Shown: piece after piece, positions 1 to 6,521 of the stretch
Layout: each line of letters begins with the position of its first letter
Position numbering within the stretch: position 1 is the stretch's first letter
Assembly: GCA_903875815.1 (NCBI GenBank)
Contig: CAIQXR010000301.1
Location: forward strand, 1 to 15,067
Source of the DNA: an uncultured Actinomycetes bacterium
GTDB taxonomy: Bacteria; Actinomycetota; Actinomycetes; Nanopelagicales; Nanopelagicaceae
Reading direction: 5' to 3'
DNA length: 15,067 nt
Program-made: the position numbers and the translations under genes
Notes under the pieces: model-generated
The model's database searches: none
Seen by the model: only the letters and a program-made list of their open reading frames with translations
Told to the model about the DNA's origin: nothing

Positions 1-380
1 AGCTTGGCACGAAGTCGCGGTGCAACTTCATTGAAAGTAGAGAGCGAGCATGGGCCTGCTGAAGTCCATGCGACATTGGGAAGAATTCCAAAGATGCCGT
101 CGAGTGAGAGGCCATGTGGCTTAACTAACCGATGGGAGAGAAGGTGTAAGCGAAGGTAGGCATCAGATACAGACGTAGGCGCAGCATCCAGATCAATTTC
201 CAGAGCGACGGCAGTGCGTTCTACGCCGCGAATCGCATCGCTGCCGAGTAGATCACTAAAGTCGGGAGCGCTCTGACTTGCGAGTGTGCCCAGCCCGAGC
301 GAGCCAAACCAGGTATCGAGGATTTCGCCCGAAGTAGTTGTGGTCGCAATTCCAAAGCCATAGGCAGTTCGTGAACTCAT
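1..380 (-). CDS. dapD: Tetrahydrodipicolinate N-succinyltransferase DapD, N-terminal part (cut by window edge)
   Basis: DapD transfers a succinyl group from succinyl-CoA to tetrahydrodipicolinate in the succinylase route to meso-diaminopimelate and lysine, in the cytoplasm. Reading down from the ATG at 380-378 gives 126 codons without a stop. The product begins MSSRTAYGFGIATT, has LDTWFGSLGLG near residues 20-30, then DAYLRLHLLSHRLVKPHGL and FGILPNVAWTSAGPC at about 75-110. From memory these match the N-terminal domain of the actinobacterial DapD type (Mycobacterium: DAYLRLHLLSHRL, PHGL, FGVLTNVVWT). The left-handed beta-helix catalytic domain lies beyond position 1. The start is favoured by a TAGCGT -10 hexamer six bases upstream and by matching the family N-terminus. 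The start codon overlaps one base-triplet region with the divergent gene's upstream DNA, so the two share a promoter region. Confidence 0.93.
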   Translation of the reverse strand, partial: MSSRTAYGFGIATTTTSGEILDTWFGSLGLGTLASQSAPDFSDLLGSDAIRGVERTAVALEIDLDAAPTSVSDAYLRLHLLSHRLVKPHGLSLDGIFGILPNVAWTSAGPCSLSTFNEVAPRLRAK

Positions 381-386
381 GGCAGA

Positions 387-392
387 ACGCTA
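387..392 (-). promoter_or_regulatory. -10 element of dapD, leaderless
   Basis: On the minus strand TAGCGT ends six bases before the dapD ATG (380). This is the distance expected if transcription starts at the A of the start codon. No convincing -35 box is visible. It lies back-to-back with the -10 of the LOG gene. Confidence 0.55.
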
Positions 393-407
393 TCAAATTA
401 CTTGGCA

Positions 408-413
408 TAGACT
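408..413 (+). promoter_or_regulatory. -10 element of LOG-family gene, leaderless
   Basis: TAGACT is followed by seven bases and the ATG at 421. No Shine-Dalgarno sequence precedes that ATG, so a leaderless mRNA starting at or next to the start codon is the simplest reading. It also supports 421 over the upstream in-frame ATG at 379. Confidence 0.55.
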
Positions 414-420
414 CGCTCCC

Positions 421-951
421 ATGCGTATTTCTGTCTATTGCTCATCTGCACCTGATATCGATCCCGCCAACTTAGAGTTGGCGCACGATCTAGGCATCGC
501 TATCGGTAAAGAAGGCTGGGATCTCGTTTGGGGCGGCGGGGCAATCTCCATGATGGGCGCAGTCGCTCGTGGTGTTCGCAGTGCCGGCGGTCAAACTTTC
601 GGCGTCATTCCCGAGAAGTTATTGGCACTTGAGATTGAAGATAAAGAGTCAACCGAACTTCATGTTGTCAGCGATATGCGAACTCGTAAAGCGAAGATCG
701 AAGAACTCGCTGATGCATTCATAGTGCTGCCGGGCGGCATCGGAACGCTCGAGGAGTTCTTTGAGATCTGGGTTGGACGTTATTTAAAATTCCACAATAA
801 GCCGATCGCTGTCTGCGATCCGCAGGGCGCATTCGCGCCACTGAAGAGCGCAATCGATCACCTCACTGATTTGAAGTTTATGAAATCAGGACAGGATCAT
901 CTCGTTACCTGGGCGAGTTCGATCGAGGGTGCGATCTCGGCAATGCGCTAG
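421..951 (+). CDS. LOG-family protein (cytokinin-activating nucleotide phosphoribohydrolase fold)
   Basis: The 176-residue product belongs to the LOG (Lonely Guy, TIGR00730) family, whose characterised members cleave the N-glycosidic bond of nucleoside 5'-monophosphates, releasing free base and ribose 5-phosphate. It starts MRISVYCSS, the usual family start, has a glycine-rich VWGGG loop at 36-40, the conserved MRTRK segment at 86-90 (equivalent to the M..RK substrate-binding stretch) and the signature PGGIGTLEE at 104-112. An in-frame ATG at 379 would add 14 residues, but they resemble no family N-terminus and that codon overlaps the dapD start; 421 also has a properly placed -10. In Mycobacterium the orthologue likewise sits close to dapD. 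The physiological substrate in this organism cannot be read from sequence. Confidence 0.9.
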   Translation: MRISVYCSSAPDIDPANLELAHDLGIAIGKEGWDLVWGGGAISMMGAVARGVRSAGGQTFGVIPEKLLALEIEDKESTELHVVSDMRTRKAKIEELADAFIVLPGGIGTLEEFFEIWVGRYLKFHNKPIAVCDPQGAFAPLKSAIDHLTDLKFMKSGQDHLVTWASSIEGAISAMR

Positions 952-1080
952 TTGCTTGCCAGTCAGAATGGTCAAAAATTCCTGTGAATAGTGAGAAATC
1001 CATGCGGGGCAGCCAATAAAGAAGCAGGTATTTAAGAGCGAAACTTCGCAAGAGCAAGAGTGGGGCAGTAACCTGAAGGC
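952..1080. other. Longest gene-free stretch (129 bases) between LOG and sigma-4-like genes
   Basis: Apart from the promoter of the downstream gene at its right end, no terminator hairpin, tRNA or conserved small gene is seen. GGGGCAG occurs twice (1006-1012, 1062-1068). Confidence 0.5.
1069..1074 (+). promoter_or_regulatory. -10 element of sigma-region-4-like gene, leaderless
   Basis: TAACCT sits six bases before the ATG at 1081. A weak TTCGCA at 1045-1050 could be a -35 box with an 18-base spacer. The GAAGG at 1075-1079 is too close to the ATG to act as a ribosome binding site, so a leaderless start is preferred. Confidence 0.5.
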
Positions 1081-1308
1081 ATGAGTAGCGAGAAGGCGTT
1101 TGCGGGCGAACCGCTTACTGTTGCCGCGCTCTTAGAACAGTTAGCCGAAGAAGAGAAATTTATCTTGACCCTTCATCTCCTGCGCGGGCTGAGCGCCGAA
1201 GCGATTGCCGGCGCCCTAGGAGTGCCCCTTCGAGCGGTGGAGAGTGTTATCACGATCGGCAAATCCCGCCTAATCTCCGCGTTAAATTCGAGCCAATCCG
1301 GCGATTAG
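1081..1308 (+). CDS. Small stand-alone sigma-70 region 4-like helix-turn-helix protein
   Basis: The 75-residue product resembles only the C-terminal region 4 of a sigma-70 factor. Residues about 17-67 (LEQLAEEEKFILTLHLLRG, LSAEAIAGALGVPLRAVES, IGKSRLISAL) follow the pattern of sigma4: a first helix ending in LP..ER-like residues, then an E-I-A-x-x-L-G-V recognition helix-turn-helix, then a helix resembling A..RL...L. Region 2, which binds the -10 element and core polymerase, is absent, and the reading frame has no upstream extension that could supply it. In family terms it may bind DNA or the polymerase beta-flap as an accessory factor, or be a remnant of an ECF sigma gene; neither is shown. 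It has its own apparent leaderless promoter and lies 101 bases before the DUF3117 gene. No function is assigned. Confidence 0.7.
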   Translation: MSSEKAFAGEPLTVAALLEQLAEEEKFILTLHLLRGLSAEAIAGALGVPLRAVESVITIGKSRLISALNSSQSGD

Positions 1309-1395
1309 CGGCCCTATTTTCGATTTCACATGGGGTGGGGAGATGCGAGATACTTACTCCCTTGAAATAAGCAGGTCATCAGCTTTCCCGAGTTC

Positions 1396-1402
1396 AGAGG
1401 AG
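1396..1402 (+). promoter_or_regulatory. Shine-Dalgarno site of the DUF3117 gene
   Basis: AGAGGAG, seven bases before the ATG at 1410, is one of the strongest ribosome binding sites in the window. It fixes the start of this small gene and shows that leadered translation exists beside the leaderless genes. Confidence 0.75.
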
Positions 1403-1409
1403 TTTCCAC

Positions 1410-1589
1410 ATGGCAGCCATGAAACCACGTACTGGTGATGGACCCATGGAAGTAACCAAGGAAGCCCGCAGTCTGGTCATGCGCATTCCTCTTGAAGGTG
1501 GCGGTCGCCTCGTTGTTGAACTTAATGTTGAAGAAGCGACCAATCTTGGCAACGCTCTTCAAGCAGCCGTTTCTCTCGTTAAGAAGTAG
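1410..1589 (+). CDS. DUF3117 small conserved actinobacterial protein
   Basis: A 59-residue protein starting MAAMKPRTGDGPMEVTKEAR and continuing SLVMRIPLEGGGRLVVEL. This matches from memory the mycobacterial DUF3117 protein (MAAMKPRTGDGP...RVPLEGGGRLVVEL), which is about as long. The family is nearly universal in Actinobacteria and has no known function; the conserved charged N-terminus and the GGGRLVVEL strand are the fixed parts. The strong ribosome binding site and family match make the gene secure despite its size. It lies 21 bases before pepA. The preceding 101 bases after the sigma-4-like gene contain no other gene; a TATTTT at 1315-1320 is at best a weak -10 candidate. Confidence 0.92.
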   Translation: MAAMKPRTGDGPMEVTKEARSLVMRIPLEGGGRLVVELNVEEATNLGNALQAAVSLVKK

Positions 1590-1598
1590 AAGCTGCGT

Positions 1599-1604
1599 TA
1601 GGGT
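1599..1604 (+). promoter_or_regulatory. -10 element of pepA, leaderless
   Basis: TAGGGT lies six bases before the GTG start codon of pepA at 1611, within the 21-base gap after DUF3117. No Shine-Dalgarno site precedes the GTG. The hexamer therefore both suggests a promoter and supports the GTG start. Confidence 0.6.
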
Positions 1605-1610
1605 CGGCCT

Positions 1611-3200
1611 GTGAGCGCAACCCATCAAGCCCCAGCCTTTTCTCAGATAGATAACTCTGGTCTCACTAATCTCACTAATCTCAATAAATCCCCGCGCTCC
1701 AGTTGGCACGCCTTTGATGCCATCGCACTCTCTCTCACGAGTGCAAGTACTCCCGAATCCGCTCCAGAAATTTTCACTCACCCTTTCACCTCTCACCTCG
1801 AGAAAGAACTGGGAATTTCACTTGCCGAGTTGGCAGCCAATTGGCCTGACCGCACTGGCAAGGCCGGGGAGATCATTGAACTTCCTATTACTGCCCCAGC
1901 AGGTGTTCAGCTCTCGCGAATTTATTTGGTGGGAGTGGGCACCGGTTCGATCGATGACCTACGTAAATCTGGCGTTGCGCTTGCTCGCAAAGTAAAGCTC
2001 TCTAACGCCGCCACCACAGGGATGAAAATATTAGATCTCACCATTCCGAAAACTGCTGAGAAGGGCGGAACGCTCGCTCACCTCGTTGCACTGTCTTTGG
2101 CAAGTTATCAATGGAGTCAGAAGAGCGATCGGGCATCGAAAGTTGCACGTAATCATTTTGAAGTTCTTACGTCCGCGCAAGATGAATTTGATCGGGCGCA
2201 AATTCTCAGCGCTTCGGTCTGGCGCGCTCGCGATCTGATTCACACCCCCGCCAATATTAAGACTCCGCTCTGGATAGCCAATCAAGCAAAGAAGTTCATT
2301 CAGGCAAGTCCAGCTTCATCAACGCTCAAAATCGAAGTGTTGAGCGGTAAGGCGATTGCGAAATTTGGTGGCCTTACAGCGGTGGGTGGATCATCCCCGA
2401 AACCTGGCCCACGATTTATTGAAATTACTTACACCCCCAAAGCAAAGAAGAGCGCACCACATGTAGTTTTAGTGGGCAAAGGAATCACTTTTGATACCGG
2501 CGGCATCTCTCTGAAACGGCCATATGATTTTATGATCGGCATGAAGAGCGATATGTCTGGCAGCGCAGCAGTTCTCGCTACGATTCTTGCTGTTGCCGAG
2601 ATCGGTGCGCCCGTAAAAGTAACGGCGCTGCTGATGTGTGCTGAAAATGCTATCTCCGGGACGGCTCAACGCCCGTCCGATGTGATCACTCAATATGGCG
2701 GAACTACCGTTGAAATCATTAATACTGATGCAGAAGGCCGGTTAGTGCTGGCTGATGGTCTTGCCTATGCAGATTTAGAACTCAACCCCGATTACATCGT
2801 AGATATTGCCACCTTAACGGGCGCAGCAACGCTTGGGCTCGGACGCGCGTTTGGTGCCATGTATACCCGTGATGACACATTAGCAAAGCAATTCCATGAG
2901 ATTGGTAACCAGATTGGCGAGAAAGTTTGGCATATGCCGCTTGTCGATGATTACGCCATTGCCATGGCATCAGATATCGCTGATTTAAATCACACTGCTG
3001 AAAAGCCAGATTTTTCTGGTGGTTCAGTTACGGCCGCACTCTTTTTGGAAAATTTTGTGAATAAGAAGAGCGCTGCCAAGTGGGTGCACTTTGACATTGC
3101 CGGCACCGGCCGATCAGAAGCCGATGCTGGTGAAAATCCCAAGGGTGGGACGGGTTTTGGCGTTCGCCTGCTGACGCAATGGATTGCGAGTTTGGCATGA
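1611..3200 (+). CDS. pepA: Leucyl aminopeptidase, M17 family
   Basis: This cytosolic, normally hexameric two-metal exopeptidase removes N-terminal residues from peptides. At 529 residues it is of usual length. The N-terminal macro-like domain covers roughly 35-180 and the catalytic domain 205-529. Metal ligands and catalytic residues are all present by comparison with E. coli PepA: K290 and D295 in GKGITFDTGGIS, K302 (catalytic lysine), D314 in MKSDMSGSA, D373 and E375 in NTDAEGR and R377 as the second catalytic residue. The GTG start is supported by a TAGGGT -10 six bases upstream; residues 1-30 are poorly conserved, so a slightly later start is possible. Its stop overlaps the O-methyltransferase start (ATGA), so the two are translationally coupled. 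Confidence 0.96.
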   Translation: MSATHQAPAFSQIDNSGLTNLTNLNKSPRSSWHAFDAIALSLTSASTPESAPEIFTHPFTSHLEKELGISLAELAANWPDRTGKAGEIIELPITAPAGVQLSRIYLVGVGTGSIDDLRKSGVALARKVKLSNAATTGMKILDLTIPKTAEKGGTLAHLVALSLASYQWSQKSDRASKVARNHFEVLTSAQDEFDRAQILSASVWRARDLIHTPANIKTPLWIANQAKKFIQASPASSTLKIEVLSGKAIAKFGGLTAVGGSSPKPGPRFIEITYTPKAKKSAPHVVLVGKGITFDTGGISLKRPYDFMIGMKSDMSGSAAVLATILAVAEIGAPVKVTALLMCAENAISGTAQRPSDVITQYGGTTVEIINTDAEGRLVLADGLAYADLELNPDYIVDIATLTGAATLGLGRAFGAMYTRDDTLAKQFHEIGNQIGEKVWHMPLVDDYAIAMASDIADLNHTAEKPDFSGGSVTAALFLENFVNKKSAAKWVHFDIAGTGRSEADAGENPKGGTGFGVRLLTQWIASLA

Positions 3201-3835
3201 GTTCTCAGATTAACCGCGGCGATATTTCGGCATTTGCCGAGAGCCATCCACATGAAGATTTTCACATGCAGCAAGCACGCAAAAATGGCGTGGAGATTGG
3301 CGCCCTTGATCCCACACCAGGGACTGGCGGACTCATTGGCTTGATGGCAACGCTCACCAACGCGAAATCAATCGTGGAGGTGGGGACCGGCTCTGGCGTG
3401 AGTGGACTTTGGGCTTTTTATGGTTCGACTACTGAATCCAATCTCACTTCGATCGATTCAGAACGTGAAAATTCCGGCCTGGCGAAAAAGGTCTTCGAAG
3501 AGGCAGGTATCTCGCCCGCTCGCTATCGATTAATTACCGGGAACATCCTGGAAGTAGTCGGAAAGCTCGCGGATCACAACTACGACTTCATGATCGTTCG
3601 CTCTCCGATCGATATCTTGGACGTTGTTCAGGAAAGTTTCAGGCTTCTCAAAGATGGCGGTGTTTTACTCATCGACAACGCCCTCGATGGTGGAAAAGTT
3701 GCCGACCCTACGCAGCGCGATTTCGAGACGATCGCTCGTCGCGACGCAGTGAAGGCAATAAAAGAGGATCCGCGCTGGATCTCCTCCATCCTGCCACTCG
3801 GCGGCGGCGTATTGATCGCCACTAAAGTTAACTAA
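3197..3835 (+). CDS. SAM-dependent O-methyltransferase (class I, COG4122 type)
   Basis: A 212-residue Rossmann-fold methyltransferase. The SAM-binding motif I is EVGTGSGVSG at 61-70, followed by SIDSERE (end of strand 2, contacting SAM ribose) and the strand-4 region YDFMIVRSPID, then LLKDGGVLLIDNAL. It resembles the catechol-type O-methyltransferase conserved next to sigE in mycobacteria (Rv1220c), whose substrate is not established. The start at 3197 overlaps the pepA stop as ATGA; an in-frame ATG at 3179 would add six residues read from the pepA tail and is less likely. In mycobacteria sigE and its anti-sigma rseA separate this gene region from htrA; here htrA follows after only 31 bases. 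Confidence 0.9.
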   Translation: MSSQINRGDISAFAESHPHEDFHMQQARKNGVEIGALDPTPGTGGLIGLMATLTNAKSIVEVGTGSGVSGLWAFYGSTTESNLTSIDSERENSGLAKKVFEEAGISPARYRLITGNILEVVGKLADHNYDFMIVRSPIDILDVVQESFRLLKDGGVLLIDNALDGGKVADPTQRDFETIARRDAVKAIKEDPRWISSILPLGGGVLIATKVN

Positions 3836-3849
3836 CGAGCAAGTGAATT

Positions 3850-3855
3850 AAAGGA
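3850..3855 (+). promoter_or_regulatory. Possible Shine-Dalgarno site of the htrA-like gene
   Basis: AAAGGA lies eleven bases before the ATG at 3867, a longer gap than ideal. No TANNNT hexamer stands 6-7 bases upstream of this start, so this gene is an exception to the leaderless pattern and is probably read from a longer message. Confidence 0.4.
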
Positions 3856-3866
3856 ATGAACTAGTT

Positions 3867-5030
3867 ATGACAACTGACCAAGCCCCCTGGTGGATCCCAG
3901 CCGACGGATCATCGCCTCGCTATTCCGCTGCCTCCGCACCTCGTCCTGCCAACAAGAAGAGCAATCTCCTCTCCGGGAATATCTCGTTCCGGTTAGCTCT
4001 GGTGATGGCACTGATTGCAGCAGTTGTGGGTTCACTTGTGGCCAGATCCTCACTCGCATTCTCTGGAAGTGGTTCCATCGTCTCCTCCCACAGCACGATC
4101 GAACGCGCCCCTGATTCCATCGCCGGAATTGCAGCTCGAGTATCACCATCTGTTGTATCTATCAATGTCAGCGGAGCTGCAGGCAGCGATACCGGTTCAG
4201 GATTTTTCATCCGTAAAGACGGCTACATTCTCACCAATAATCACGTGATCGAAAATGCTCTTAATGGCGGCACCGTTACGGTCGCACTCGCTAATGGCAA
4301 GAATTACCCAGCCACGATTGTCGGACGCGATAGTGCCTACGACCTCTCCGTGTTAAAAATTTCGATCGTCGATGCCCCAGCTTTGCAATTGGGGGATAGC
4401 GATGCAATCGCAGTGGGCGATGGCGTTATTGCTATTGGCTCTCCACTTGGCTTGGCCGGAACAGTAACCAGCGGAATTATCAGTGCAAAAAATCGCCCGG
4501 TAACTTCTGGAAATGCCATGGGGGAGAGTTCTTTTATTAACGCGCTACAAACCGATGCCGCAATTAACCCGGGAAATTCCGGTGGACCACTCGTTGATTT
4601 AACGGGCGCAGTCATCGGAGTGAATTCAGCGATCGCATCGCTCGGTTCAAATTTCAGCGGCCAATCTGGATCGATTGGCTTAGGTTTTGCTATCCCTATC
4701 AATCAAGCGAAGCGCACAGCCGATGCCCTGATCAAAACCGGCAAGTCGACCTATCCAATCATCGGGCTCTCACTCGATCGCACGTACACCGGCGCTGGCG
4801 CCAAAGTCGCCGATAGCCCAACAGCTGTTCTGGCGGGAGGTCCAGCCCAAAAGGCAGGTCTCAAAGCTGGTGACATTATTACTGCTATCGATGGCAAGGC
4901 CGTTGCAAGTGCCGATGAAGCTATCGTGGCTATCCGCTCGCACCAAGTAGGAGATAGCGTGAAAGTCACCTACCAGCGAAGCGGTACTTCTCGTACTGCA
5001 ACCATGGTTTTGATCGCCGCAGCGAAGTAA
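3867..5030 (+). CDS. htrA: HtrA/DegP-like membrane-anchored serine protease with PDZ domain
   Basis: This envelope quality-control protease degrades or refolds damaged exported proteins. Order in its 387 residues: a cytoplasmic proline-rich tail (1-38), one membrane segment at about 40-63, a trypsin-like domain (about 85-290) and a C-terminal PDZ domain (about 297-384, with AGGPAQKAGLKAGDIITAID). The catalytic triad is intact: H126 in TNNHVIEN, D159 in RDSAYDLSVL and S238 in NPGNSGGPL. It therefore acts on the outer face of the membrane. The cytoplasmic tail is shorter than in mycobacterial HtrA. It precedes tatB, as in mycobacteria, placing protein quality control beside protein export, but the sigE-rseA pair that normally lies just upstream is not here. 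Confidence 0.93.
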   Translation: MTTDQAPWWIPADGSSPRYSAASAPRPANKKSNLLSGNISFRLALVMALIAAVVGSLVARSSLAFSGSGSIVSSHSTIERAPDSIAGIAARVSPSVVSINVSGAAGSDTGSGFFIRKDGYILTNNHVIENALNGGTVTVALANGKNYPATIVGRDSAYDLSVLKISIVDAPALQLGDSDAIAVGDGVIAIGSPLGLAGTVTSGIISAKNRPVTSGNAMGESSFINALQTDAAINPGNSGGPLVDLTGAVIGVNSAIASLGSNFSGQSGSIGLGFAIPINQAKRTADALIKTGKSTYPIIGLSLDRTYTGAGAKVADSPTAVLAGGPAQKAGLKAGDIITAIDGKAVASADEAIVAIRSHQVGDSVKVTYQRSGTSRTATMVLIAAAK

Positions 5031-5039
5031 TTCGCGCGA

Positions 5040-5045
5040 TAGGCT
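5040..5045 (+). promoter_or_regulatory. -10 element of tatB, leaderless
   Basis: TAGGCT, preceded by GA, ends six bases before the tatB ATG at 5052, within the 21-base gap after htrA. There is no Shine-Dalgarno site. The identical hexamer and spacing occur before mshB. Confidence 0.6.
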
Positions 5046-5051
5046 TCCACC

Positions 5052-5369
5052 ATGTTTGGAATCGGCGGCGGCGAATTCATCGCTCTTATCATCTTGGCGC
5101 TGGTCTTGATTGGCCCAGATAAGTTGCCGACTTTCGCACGCGATGCGGCGAAATATCTGCATAAAGCACGTGGCTTAGCGTCTAAGGCGACCGAAGAACT
5201 TCGCGAAAATCTAGGGCCCGGTTTTGAAGACTTACAGGTGACTGATCTACACCCCAAGAAACTCATCCAAAAAACTCTGGATGGGGTAGTGAATCCGAAA
5301 GATTTCGACTTTACCGACGAAGTTGAAGAAGTAACTCAATCAGCCAAGATCGACCCCGATCTTCTTTAG
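5052..5369 (+). CDS. tatB: Twin-arginine translocase subunit TatB
   Basis: A 105-residue component of the Tat system, which exports folded proteins; TatB forms the signal-peptide receptor with TatC. The family pattern is complete: MFGIGGGEFIALIILALVLIGPDKLP, with the conserved polar residue E9 in the membrane helix (about 6-22), the GP hinge, then an amphipathic helix (24-60) and a variable acidic tail. TatB rather than TatA is preferred because of the MF.IG start, the GP(D/E)KLP hinge, the longer C-terminal region and the location between htrA and mrp, as in mycobacteria. TatA and TatC are not in the window; in many actinobacteria they are encoded elsewhere. Confidence 0.93.
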   Translation: MFGIGGGEFIALIILALVLIGPDKLPTFARDAAKYLHKARGLASKATEELRENLGPGFEDLQVTDLHPKKLIQKTLDGVVNPKDFDFTDEVEEVTQSAKIDPDLL

Positions 5370-5372
5370 GAG
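5368..5372 (+). promoter_or_regulatory. Shine-Dalgarno site of mrp
   Basis: AGGAG, six bases before the ATG at 5379, overlaps the tatB stop codon (5367-5369). This ties mrp translation to the tatB message and marks mrp as an internal operon gene. Confidence 0.7.
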
Positions 5373-5378
5373 TACTTC

Positions 5379-6512
5379 ATGGGTGCAGATTCACCAGTAT
5401 TAGAAAAAATCAATAGCGCTCTTGCGACCGTCATTGATCCTGAACTTCACCGCGCCATTACTGAATTGGGTATGGTCGAGCGGGTTTCCTTTGCCGGCGA
5501 CACCGTTGATCTCGCTATTTTGCTGACGATCGCCGGATGTCCCATGAAGGATCGACTTCGGAACGATATTGAAAATGCCCTAACGGCATTGCCGGAAGTT
5601 TCTCGGGTAGAGATTTCTTTTGGCGCCATGTCACCAGAACAGCGCGAAGGCGTTCGTAAATTAATTCGCGGCGGTCGCGATAAGTACATTCCCTTTGCGC
5701 AGCCTGATTCGCTCACTCGAGTTCTCGGAATCGCATCCGGCAAAGGCGGCGTTGGAAAATCCTCTGTCACTGCAAACTTGGCGATCGCAGCAGCGCACAA
5801 AGGTCTCTCGGTCGGAATTCTCGATGCCGATGTCTATGGCCACTCCATCCCTCGATTAATGGGAATCGTTGGCCAACGACCCACTGCGATTGATCAGACA
5901 TTTATCCCGATTGAAAAGTTCGGCGTAAAAGTTGTCTCGATGGAGATGTTCAAGCCGGAACGCTCTGATCCAGTTGCCTATCGTGGCCCGCTCCTTCATC
6001 GCGTACTTGAGCAATTGTTGAGCGATGCCTATTGGGGCGATCTCGATCTCTTGCTCCTCGATTTACCACCTGGCACAGGTGATATTGCTATCTCACTCGG
6101 ACAATTGATTCCGGCTTCAGAAATTTTGGTTGTAACAACTCCGCAATTGGCAGCAGCCGAAGTCGCAGAACGCGCGGGGCGCATCGCCCATCAGATGAAA
6201 CAACAAATTTTGGGTGTCGTTGAAAATATGTCCGATGCACCGTGCCCACATTGCGGGGAACCGATTGCGCTCTTTGGCAGTGGTGGCGGGGCAGAAGCGG
6301 CCCGCCGACTCTCGACTTTGGTTGGTAGCGATGTCCCACTCTTGGCTTCTATTCCCTTCTCGCCCGAGCTTCGCGTGGGCGGCGATAATGGCGATCCGAT
6401 CGTGGTCAGCGATAGGAATTCACCTGCCAGCAAGGCCTTCGACACCTTGGTCGATAAATTAATGGTCCGTTCAAAGTCATTAGTGGGGACACCACTTACT
6501 CTCCACACCTAA
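5379..6512 (+). CDS. mrp: Mrp/ApbC-type P-loop ATPase, iron-sulfur cluster carrier
   Basis: Mrp/NBP35-family proteins bind a 4Fe-4S cluster at a dimer interface and pass it to apo-enzymes, using ATP. The 377-residue product has an N-terminal MIP18/DUF59 domain (about 6-95) with the conserved cysteine C54 in IAGCPMKDRL, then the ATPase domain. The deviant Walker A motif GKGGVGKS is at 121-128, the DADVYGHS switch at 149-156 and the DLPPGTGD segment at 228-235. The cluster-binding CPHC pair is C289 and C292. All residues expected for cluster carriage are therefore present. It follows tatB by nine bases, and its TAA stop forms part of the -10 hexamer of the next gene. Confidence 0.95.
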   Translation: MGADSPVLEKINSALATVIDPELHRAITELGMVERVSFAGDTVDLAILLTIAGCPMKDRLRNDIENALTALPEVSRVEISFGAMSPEQREGVRKLIRGGRDKYIPFAQPDSLTRVLGIASGKGGVGKSSVTANLAIAAAHKGLSVGILDADVYGHSIPRLMGIVGQRPTAIDQTFIPIEKFGVKVVSMEMFKPERSDPVAYRGPLLHRVLEQLLSDAYWGDLDLLLLDLPPGTGDIAISLGQLIPASEILVVTTPQLAAAEVAERAGRIAHQMKQQILGVVENMSDAPCPHCGEPIALFGSGGGAEAARRLSTLVGSDVPLLASIPFSPELRVGGDNGDPIVVSDRNSPASKAFDTLVDKLMVRSKSLVGTPLTLHT

Positions 6513-6515
6513 GAT
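6510..6515 (+). promoter_or_regulatory. -10 element of the MgtE-N/CBS gene, leaderless
   Basis: TAAGAT starts with the stop codon of mrp and ends six bases before the ATG at 6522. No ribosome binding site is seen in the nine-base gap, so a leaderless mRNA is likely. Confidence 0.55.
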
Positions 6516-6521
6516 TTACCC

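Noticed and set aside
379..420. Upstream in-frame ATG extending the LOG protein by 14 residues
   Set aside because: The added residues do not match the family start, the codon overlaps the dapD start, and a well-placed -10 element supports the ATG at 421.
984..1019. Eleven-codon open frame (GTG...TAA) resembling the start of the next gene at base level
   Set aside because: No ribosome binding site or -10 at the right distance, and the similarity is short; most likely coincidence.
1326..1796. 156-codon open frame on the minus strand across DUF3117 and the start of pepA
   Set aside because: It is antisense to two well-supported genes and its product is cysteine/tryptophan-rich and unlike any family.
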